From Ustilaginoidea virens (lineage: Eukaryota > Ascomycota > Sordariomycetes > Hypocreales > Clavicipitaceae), in assembly GCF_000687475.1 (NCBI RefSeq), contig NC_057320.1, forward strand, positions 4,243,501-4,307,500: a stretch of 64,000 nt of DNA. The letters run 5' to 3'. Of this stretch, positions 56,559 through 64,000 are shown in pieces. The position numbers and the translations under genes were made by a program. A model generated the notes under the pieces. The model did not search any database. It was not told the DNA's origin and saw only the letters and a program-made list of their open reading frames with translations. The number at the start of each line of letters is the position of its first letter. The first letter of the stretch is position 1.

Positions 56559-57656
56559 TTTGGTGTAGAGGGGCTGGTGTGCCCGGCCTAGTAATGGAGG
56601 AGATGAGGTGTGAAATTGTTGCAGCCGGTTCGTCGCAGACTCTAGTGTTGTATGTTGTTGTTGTACGTGTTGTGCGGAACCGGGGTGCTCCATACGGAGA
56701 TGTGCGTCTTTTTTGCTGCCCGCATAACCAGAGATCCAGGTGCGGCGAAAATATTTCTTTTTTTTTTCTTGTTTGTATTTCGTATTTCTCTTTTTTTTTT
56801 CTTTTTTTTTTTCTTTTTTTTTTCTATTTCTTGCTTTTTATTCTTACTTCTTATTTTACTTTTTTTTTTATTCTATTTTTTAATTCAATTGCTTGCTTCT
56901 TATTCTTACTTTTTGCGTCACTTTCCTTTTTTTTCTTCTGGTTCTTGCTTCTTATTCTTACTTCTTGCTTTACTTCTTTTTTTTTCTTTTTTTTTTTTTC
57001 TGTTTCTTGCTTCTTGTTCTTACTTCTTGCTTCGCTTCTTCTTTATTATATTTTTCATTCCCTTTCTTGCTTCTTGTTCTTCTTGCCTCACTTCTTTCTC
57101 CTTTGCCTCGCCCCTCTCTCTCGCCTCTCGCTCTCCTCCATCCCTCGGTCCCTCGCGCTCCCAGCGCACGCACCCCGGCAGCAACGGCCGCTTCGTCTCC
57201 GATCCCGCCCGGCTGCGAGATGCCGCCCGTCCGTCCCGGCCCCGAGCCGGGCTGCCATGATACATGTACGCACCGCACCGGACAGGTAAAGCACATGCGA
57301 GCACCCCGCCCTCACGCGACCCCTGCATTAGGCGGTCAGCCAGCACGGACGGACGGTGTGCGCATGTACTGCATTGCATGTTCAGCAGCTGCGCCGGGTG
57401 TCCCGCGCAGCGCGTCATGCCGTCTGCCAGGGCCGTCTGCCAGGGCTGGCAAGCAACAAGCGTCAACGCCACAGTCAGCCAGCGTCACGGGTCAATCAAT
57501 GGGCGGACAGACGGACGGACGGACGGGCGATGTTCCACCGTGTAGCGTAGTGTAGCATTCAATACTTCCTCGCTGGCTATGCAGGCTAAAATCAAGCAAT
57601 GACATGTTTGGTATAATGGGGACAAAGGGAAAAAAAACAGAAAAAGAAAATAAACG

Positions 57657-57687
<31 letters not shown>

Positions 57688-57720
57688 GAATAAACAGAAA
57701 ATCATGCCCTTCACTGCAAC
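56559..57720. other. Spacer between convergent HO-like and Cdt2 genes
   Basis: 3'-to-3' spacer with no gene. Dominated by the polypyrimidine repeat region (56750-57110); also a GGAC run near 57508-57524 and an A run at 57661-57687. Confidence 0.6.
56750..57110. repeat. Polypyrimidine tract with ~60-bp degenerate repeats
   Basis: About 360 bp almost free of A and G on the plus strand. A unit like TTCTTGCTTCTTATTCTTAC recurs near 56827, 56891, 56942, 57004 and 57064, a spacing of about 50-65 bp, separated by pure T runs. It opens a long false frame of Phe/Leu/Ser. Confidence 0.85.
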
Positions 57721-60110
57721 TCATTCGTCGTCGTCCGCGTCCCAGTCACCACCGCCCGCTTCTGCCCAGCCGGCCATGTGTCGCTCCCCCCCAAAGTCGC
57801 CGACCTGGCGCAGGTGCCGAGCCGTGTCCCCGTCCGACTGCCACTGCCGGACAATGTAGTCGTCCGAGGCGGTGACGAGCTTGCCGTCGTACGACCAGCT
57901 CAGCGTCGTCACCTCGCGGCTGTGCCCTTGCACCAGGGCCGTGCCCGACCGGTAGATGGCCAGGGGCGACGACGGCCCAGGCCCAGGCCCAGGTCCAGGC
58001 CCAGGCCCGCCGACCGGCTGCTGCTCGTGCGCCTGCTTGGCCCACGCGGAGCCCATGCGGCGCTCGTCGGTGGGGAAGAGCACCGCGCAGCAGTCGGTGC
58101 TGCCGACGGCCAAGAGCTCCGGCTGGTGGTCGTTGACGCCGGTGCTGGCCCGCAGGGAGCACTTGACGTAAAACGACGACGCGCGGAACATGTCGTGCTT
58201 GAGCCCGTACAGGGGCCCCAGGCCCTCGGCCCCGCCGGGCTTGCGCTTGGCCGCGCCGTCCTCGAGCTCGGGGGCGCGGCCCAGCATCAGGTGCGCCGTC
58301 GAGTAGGCGTACACGGTGCTGTCCTTGCACACCGCGTACAGGCGCGCGGCGTCGGTGCCGAGGGCGAGCGACGTGATGCCGTACGAGCGCCACGCGTGCG
58401 ACGCCGGCTGCTGCGTCACCGCGAGGGGCGTCTCCTCGGCTTGGCGTCGCGGCTTGACGTACCGCGTGTCCCACAGCTTGATGCTGGCGTTGGCTTCCGA
58501 CGCGGTCAGCAACAGGTGCTCCCGCCCGGCCGGCAGCCACTTGATGGCCGTCACCGACGCCGACGACGTGATGCCTTGGATCGTGCGTTCGTGGGCGTTG
58601 TCCATGGTGTTGACGGTTTTGCCCGCAAAGGGGTCCAGCATCGTGTTCCGGCTCCCCCTGCCGAACAGGGCGGCGGCGGCGGAGAAGCAGTTTGTGGGCA
58701 TTGAAGAGCAGCGCAGGTCCCAGATCTGAACCCGCCCGGCTCGGTCCGACGTGGCCAGGGCGTTGCCGTTTGCGCTGCCGGGCTGGAAAGCAACCTGCCG
58801 CAGAGAGTCCCAGTGACCCCCGGCCAGCTCAACAGCCACAGTCTGCGTGACGACGTCAACAACCTTGCCGCATCGGTCCCCGCAGGCAGTCGCTAGTCGC
58901 AGGTCGTCGTGGGAAAAGTCCAGGTCCATAATGGCGTTGTCGTGAACCTTGACGTAGGCATCAACCTTGGACTCTACGCGACTGTCGGATGTCTCCGTGT
59001 TGAAGAGCCGCACGTAGCCTTGCTCGTCACCAATGGCAGTGACTGGAGCGCCGTGGCAGCTCGCGAGACTGAACGGGATCGTGTTGCCCTGGCCGTCATA
59101 TGAGGTGCATTGATGAACGTCATGGCTTCGGCTGCAGAACGAAGCGGTGTGCATCCTGGCATCGCCGGCCGGGTAAGCGAGGTGGCGCCTCCCAGTGTGA
59201 GCGGAGAAGCCGTGCTCGCGGTCTAGGAGCTGGGCCTCAAAGCCGCGGTTTCGGAACTTGCGGATGGGTCTTGGCTGGTAGCCTTCCAACGTCTGTACTC
59301 TCTTGGTTAGGACATTTCCGAGTCGTCGACGACTGCGACAAACCACGTTTGCCGGCTCAATCTCGTACCAGGTTTGTTTTCAGCTCCGATGGTTGAACAC
59401 TGGGTGCCGCAGGAAACGACTGTGCTTTCGAACCAACTCCACCACCACTGCGGCTAGCTTTGAAGAAGTGACTCTGGGGGCCAAAAAAAAAAAGAAAAGG
59501 TCAGCAAGGGGCAGGTTTATTTCAAGTCTATGGGGGGGGGGGGGGGGCGAGACAGCAGGATACGAACCAAGGTAGCTCTTCGCCTGTCGTCAAGATCATC
59601 TGTCGGCTCCGGTTCAACGCGGGTCTCCGTCATTTGCACATGGCCATCCCGCGACATGTGGAAGCTTCTTGCGGTCGGCAAACGCAGAGGCGGAGGTGCC
59701 ATATCATCCACGACCAGCCCGCGTCGTCTCTTGACGGCTGGCTGGGTTCGTTCACACCTCTTCCTCTTGTCACCAGAGCCATCGAGGTATTCCATGCCGT
59801 CTAGAGGCGACGAAGGGCATATCGGATCCGAGCTGAGCGGGTCGTCGGCCAAGGACTGTGGGGATATGGGTTGTCTGTTTGTAGCGGACGCACTGAGGAG
59901 CCCGAGAGTCGTTCGGTTCTCCAAGGGCAGAGCCGAGCGTGGCGTAAAGAAACGACCGAACCTCCTTGGCGTGACTGACGGGTTACGCTTCTCCTTGCGG
60001 CGGCAGCTTCGAGTCGGTGACGGAAAAGGATTTATTGCGGGCGAGGAGGGCGTGGTGGTTGGACTGGACAGCCATGCCTCGGGGCCGGAAGAGGCATGAT
60101 GATGATGCAT
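57721..60110 (-). CDS. CDT2: Cdt2, WD40 substrate receptor of CRL4 ubiquitin ligase
   Basis: Substrate receptor that targets PCNA-bound Cdt1 and other replication regulators to CRL4. Exons 59568-60110, 59369-59473 and 57721-59301, all phase 0, give 742 residues. Exon 2 (35 codons) is supported by clean GCCCCCAG acceptor, GTACGA donor and an open frame. The N-terminal ~220 residues are Ser/Pro/Arg-rich, with KRRR basic clusters. The WD40 propeller begins near YQPRPIRKFRNRGF; family stretches are AIGDEQGYVRLFNTE, NAIMDLDFSHDDLRLATACGD, GGHWDSLRQVAFQPG and ATSDRAGRVQIWDLR. Two WDxR motifs (VQIWDLRCSS, IKLWDTRYVK) are the DDB1-binding boxes. A Pro/Gly repeat (GPGPGPGPGP) sits in a late loop, and the C-terminus is acidic. 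Start MHHHHASS is the first convincing ATG; others lie upstream. Confidence 0.87.
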
Positions 60111-61073
60111 GTTGCTCGCCGGGGAGCGAGGCTTGGGAGACGAGGTGAGTCGGGTCTGATGGAAAGAACAGGCGGAGGGTACCCGCAACGGGTGCGTGGC
60201 AGGGAAAGGGGTGCGGAGCAGTAAACCAAGCTATACGATGAATGATGAACGACGAGCGATGAACGATGAACGATGAATGATGAATGCTGAATGCTGGGCA
60301 GCTTTGCACGGGAACCGGGTCTTGGGGGAGGTTTTATCGAGGCGGCCTGCGGGTTGCAAGCTGAGGCTGGGATTGGATTGGGGGGGGGGGGCGGGTTTGC
60401 GGGACGCGGTCGTGGCAAAAACGCGACGGGCGTGTAAATTGGCACTTTCTCGCGTCGAATTACGGAGCTCAGGTCCCCGGGGGGTGGGGGGTGGGGCTCT
60501 CCAGGCAGCTCGGGGCGGCGGCAGTTGGGGGGGGCAGCCCCTTCCGCCCGGTCCAACGACCTGGCATCCAAGGGTAGGCCCATTTGCCCTCACAAAGCCA
60601 CTTCCTCAACACGCAAGAACACAGAAGACTCGTCTGATGCGGAAGACCAAGGCTGGCTTGCCTCTTTGGGGTGTGTCCTGTTGTTGTCGTGAGTTTGGCG
60701 CGGTGGGCGGATCCAGCTGCGAGCCGATGGCGGCAAGCAATTGGATACGCGCCGTAAGCTGTGCACGTGCCATCCTATCCTGTCCATCTCCATCTGCTGG
60801 CCCGAGCCACTGCTGCCAGCCGTCAGCCGTCAGCCGCCAGCCGCCAGCTGCCACAACCGCCACAACCGCCGCAGCCACAGCTGGCAACGGTACATGTATG
60901 GACGGTGGTGTCATTTCTGAACTCGATTCACCATCTGCTGTCCTCCCCAATCCCCGTTCAACTGCTTCTTCCTCCGACACACGACTTCCTGCAGGTCCAG
61001 CAGTCAGTTCATTTGCCAGAGATTTGGCCTTTTGGTATCGCTCTGGCTGCATGCACCGCATCTGAGCCCAATC
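60111..61073. promoter_or_regulatory. Divergent promoter region of Cdt2 and DUG3-like genes
   Basis: Genes start outward on both sides. No gene inside. Contains GAACGATGA/GAATGATGA repeats (60238-60297), G runs (60379-60391, 60478-60495) and CAGCCGCCAGC repeats (60823-60850). No clear TATA box is seen for either gene. Confidence 0.45.
60238..60297. repeat. (GA)AACGATGA-type decamer repeat
   Basis: About six imperfect 7-10 bp units (ATGAACG, ATGAATG, CTGAATG) in the Cdt2 5' leader region. Confidence 0.8.
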
Positions 61074-62567
61074 ATGTGCCGTTTCTTGGTAGGTCGCTGA
61101 CGAGGGGCGTGTCCGATCCCGGCCGCCCGCCCCCTGGATTCTGCCCGTTGCTAAGGTTCAACAGGTGTACAAAGGAAGCGACGAGATTCTGCTGTCGAAG
61201 CTTATTCTCGATCCCACCCATTCCATACTGAAGCAATCCTTTGACTCACGACTACGCCTGGTAAGCGCAGACACACACACGCGCGCGCGCGCGCAACGTC
61301 ACGCCCTTGCTCGCCGGGCAAAAATCGATGCTGACCCCCCCGGGTGCGCGGCGCGGCCAACCAGGACACGCGGCGCGGCCAGAACAACGCGGACGGGTTC
61401 GGAATCGGCTTCTACACCGACCCCAAGCTCGGCGCCGCTCCCTGCCTCTTCACCTCCACCATACCGGCGTGGAACTGCACCAACCTGCAGAGAATCGCGT
61501 CCAAGACGGCCTCGCGCCTCATATTCGGCCATGTCCGCGCCACGACCGAGGGATCCCTCAGCGAAGACAACTGCCACCCCTTCACGCACGCCAGCCTCAT
61601 GTGGATGCACAACGGCGGCCTCGGCGGATGGAAGCACATCAAGCGCAAGCTCGGTCACCGCCTGGCGGACAAGTGGTACTTGCAGGTCAAGGGGGGCACC
61701 GACAGCGAGTGGGCATTCGCCCTCTTCCTCGACACCCTCGAGCGCCTAGGACACGACCCAAGCGCCTCGCCAGAAACCGGCTTCGGCCCCACCGTGCTGC
61801 GGAGGGCCGTGGAGCAGACCATTGCCCAGATCAACGAGCTGACCGACTCGATCCCCGCCGACGTCCTGCGCGATGAAGACGTGGACACGAGGAGTCTGCT
61901 CAACTTTGCCTTGACGGACGGCCACAGCGTCATCTGCACGAGGTACATTAGCAGCTCCAAGGACGAAGCGGCGAGCTTGTACTACTCGTCAGGGACGCAG
62001 TGGGTGACGAGAACGTCGGATCCCAACGACAGGCAGTACCAGATGGAACGCAAGGACAAGGGCGCCGACATTGTTTTGGTAGCCAGCGAGCCACTAACTT
62101 TTGAACGAGGTAGCCACGCCTGTGTCATGTTTTTATTTTTCCGATATTTTCTATTCTCGTTTTTCTTTTCTTTTTTTTTCTTTTTTTTTTATTTAGTTCT
62201 CCCCCCCTTTCCCGTTTGGGGCAGACGGCAGGAATAGTGTCTTTCCCCCAAATCTTATGCAGGTGCTAACGAATTCCCTCCAGAAAACTGGGTAAACGTA
62301 CCTACAAACTCTATCCTCACCATTCACCGCCAAACCGTCATGGTACATCCCATCCTGGACAAGTACTACGAGCGCGATCCCTACCACGTCCGCTCCAGCG
62401 CCTTTGTCCAGACCAAGGGCCTTGTGTCCAACGAGAAGGCCCCCAGCGGTACCTCCATCAGTCCCGGCAACGGCGCGCCTCCCACCCATTTCGATGGCTA
62501 CAAGAGACTGGCCGGCCAGACCCTGTGCTCGAGGAGCTTGAGCCCTGATGCGACGAGCGCCCATTGA
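61074..62567 (+). CDS. DUG3: Class II glutamine amidotransferase, DUG3-like
   Basis: N-terminal-nucleophile amidotransferase; yeast Dug3 with Dug2 starts glutathione breakdown by removing its gamma-glutamyl group. Exons 61074-61088, 61165-61260, 61365-62109 and 62284-62567 are in phase and give 379 residues. The start MCRFL|VYKGS puts Cys2 right after Met, as required for the catalytic N-terminal Cys. Later motifs: LSKLILDPTHSILKQSFDSR, then DTRRGQNNADGFGIGFYTD, FGHVRATTEGSLSEDNCHPF (substrate-binding Arg and oxyanion region) and MWMHNGGLGGW. The C-terminal VNVPTNSILTI exon keeps the conserved ending of the family. The intron before exon 3 carries an AC/GC alternating run and the last intron has T and C runs. 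Dug2 is not in this window. Confidence 0.88.
61270..61296. repeat. Alternating AC/GC dinucleotide run in DUG3 intron 2
   Basis: About 26 bp of strict purine-pyrimidine alternation, (AC)n followed by (GC)n, begins about 9 bp after the 5' splice site. Such DNA is prone to left-handed (Z) form; any role is inference. Confidence 0.85.
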
Positions 62568-63262
62568 CCCTCCGCTGGGCGACGGAGCGTGCCACGATGC
62601 GCAAACCCTTTTCCTTTTCTCGTACATCCACCCCCCCCTTTTTTTTTGTCCTTTTTTTTTCTCTCTCTGCTTCTTGCTTTGCGTGCCCGCAATCTCTGTT
62701 GACTTCCTGGCGTTGCGTGGCTCCAGAGTCGTTGGGTCACCGCAATGTAGAACCGAGTGTGGGTTTCAAACGCGGCTTCTCTTTCTCTCCCCGTGTTTGG
62801 CGTCCTAGGAGGCTTCCGTCGCGCCCTTTAGACGTGGCTAGCGGTGCACATGACACAATCACCAGGCACAGAAATCACCCCAGGGCAGCCTCACGACGGG
62901 GGCCATTGTAGGTAACCTTTCTCTTTCCATAGACTACTGCTGATCAACGCGACCGACCGCCTGTTACCGCAACTCCCCCCTTTCCTTCGGTCGCCCATGA
63001 TGAACCAGCCGTGGCTCTATAACGTGTCCTTTGTATCGACCTTTGCTGCCTCCAAACGCCCCCTTTTGACCGGCGCGTCACGAGAAACTGTATTTGGGGA
63101 TACACACACCCAGGAAGCTCGGTGGCTGCAGCAGCGCCAACGCGCTGGCAAACTCTTCTCGCCTCGGTTGGAAAACAATAACGCGGGAGAAATTGTTTAA
63201 AACCCGCGGGGACGCTAGGCACAGGACACGCTTGCCGGTTGGAGTTGTAACAGTTGCTAAGG

Positions 63263-63294
<32 letters not shown>

Positions 63295-63721
63295 AGTTCT
63301 ACCTGCCACTCAGCTGCCTTGACTTGGGCGTCAGGTTTCATAAGCTGGTCTGGGCAGTACGTCTACTCCCGAGCCAGAAAGACGGCCGGCTCCATCCGCC
63401 CAGCATAAGACAGATATAGAAGCACTCACCCAGACGTGCGACAGGACAAATCCCGCCCCCTTCAGCTCTCTCTCTATCCACCGACTCAGACCCACGACAA
63501 TTTCCTTTCCCCCAAGCTAGTCCGGACGGTTCAACTAGCCTCGTCACGCCGTCTCTTGTCCGCGCTGCCGCCGTCCATAATCCGCTACCGGTTCTTCGGC
63601 CTATTCAAAAAAAAAAAAAAAAAAAAAAAAAAAATTCTTTCCGTGTGCTGCCCCTGCTCCCGAACGCGGATCGGGCTTCGCCGGCTGGAGGAGTTCCGGC
63701 TGGGCGAGTTTGGTATTGGCG
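62568..63721. other. Spacer between DUG3-like and the edge gene
   Basis: No gene recognised. Contains T runs near 62640-62661, an A run at 63261-63293 and another at 63606-63634. The latter lies about 90 bp before the edge gene's ATG and could be in its leader or intron. Confidence 0.5.
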
Positions 63722-64000
63722 ATGCCGTGCTGCACGGGCGTCCTGCAGCACCTGTTGTGCCGGCACCACTCAGAGTACAAGATCGGCTGCACGGCGGCGG
63801 GGTGCCGCGGGCGGCGGCGGTGCTTGCTGGTGTCGCAGCAGCGCAGGCTCGTCGTGGCGCGGTACCGGTGGGCGTGCGAGAAGTGCGTCGCCAAGGCGTT
63901 CCGGAAGGCGGACGGGGAGCGGGCGCGCGGCTGGGACGACAAGGTGCGGCGGATCAACCAGGACGAGACGCTGAGCAAGGAGATGAAGAGGTTCATGACG
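63722..64000 (+). CDS. Cys/His-rich conserved protein, 3' end beyond window
   Basis: Partial: 93 codons from ATG 63722 to the window edge without a stop. The sequence begins MPCCTGVLQHLLCRHHS and has cysteines as CC at 3-4, C13, C24, C29, C35 and the CEKC pair about 57-60. This suggests a small zinc-binding module followed by a charged helix (KAFRKADGERARGWDDKVRRI). No signal peptide. I have seen similar starting patterns in short fungal hypotheticals, but cannot name a function. The frame is open upstream without another ATG, so an upstream coding exon is possible. Confidence 0.6.
   Translation, partial: MPCCTGVLQHLLCRHHSEYKIGCTAAGCRGRRRCLLVSQQRRLVVARYRWACEKCVAKAFRKADGERARGWDDKVRRINQDETLSKEMKRFMT

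Noticed and set aside
56483..57289. 268-codon Phe/Leu-rich frame resembling a membrane protein
   Set aside because: Made by the T/C-rich repeat block; hydrophobicity is a composition effect.

Overview
The window is nuclear DNA of a filamentous ascomycete, most likely a Sordariomycete and probably Hypocreales. Short GT-AG introns (about 60-370 bp) with CTAAC-type branch points interrupt many genes. Coding exons are GC-rich and most genes are 1-3 kb. The families present (feruloyl esterase/tannase, ATF/CREB bZIP, CAF-1 large subunit, SPX-EXS protein, Cdt2, DUG3-like amidotransferase, fungal formate dehydrogenase) fit such a genome. I see no virus, no transposase or reverse transcriptase, no CRISPR and no polyketide or peptide synthetase cluster. 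Genus and species cannot be read from the sequence.

Layout, left to right. An LAT-type amino-acid permease (30-1982, +) is followed by NAD-formate dehydrogenase (3188-5013, -). A repeat-rich spacer leads to an Asn/Ser-rich bZIP factor (8414-9607, +) and an aquaporin (10642-11714, -). Next come a small secreted six-cysteine protein found by splicing two exons (15110-15581, -), a secreted feruloyl esterase/tannase (16955-18526, -), tRNA-Val(AAC) (19542-19615, -) in an AT-richer spacer, a short-chain dehydrogenase (20346-21338, -), an M18 vacuolar-type aminopeptidase (22733-24609, +) and a SYG1/XPR1 SPX-EXS protein (25121-28570, -). A 6.3 kb gene-poor stretch follows.

The second half holds a Q/S-rich conserved fungal protein (34914-36026, +), the CAF-1 large subunit (37344-39464, +), a conserved fungal protein of unknown function (40300-41883, +), an 83-residue Cys-rich protein (43254-43505, -) and a small membrane protein resembling PRO41/NoxD (45063-45605, +). 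Three genes then form a possible solute-handling neighbourhood: an MFS transporter (46244-48039, -), a Ca3427-like periplasmic-binding-fold protein (48771-49754, +) and a THI74/SLC35F-like transporter (50761-52503, +). The window closes with a tail-anchored haem-oxygenase-like protein (55137-56558, +), Cdt2 (57721-60110, -), a DUG3-like class II glutamine amidotransferase (61074-62567, +) and the 5' part of a Cys/His-rich protein (63722 to the edge, +).

Genes are mostly independent housekeeping or lifestyle functions, not an operon-like system. The exceptions worth testing are the 46-52.5 kb transporter/binding-protein group and the head-to-head pair Cdt2/DUG3. Spacers and introns are unusually loaded with homopolymer runs and short tandem repeats. 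Two short palindromic motifs (TACGGAGTA and GGTACCTAGGTACC-like) are scattered through the spacers. Exon boundaries below were set by hand from splice signals, phase and remembered family alignments.
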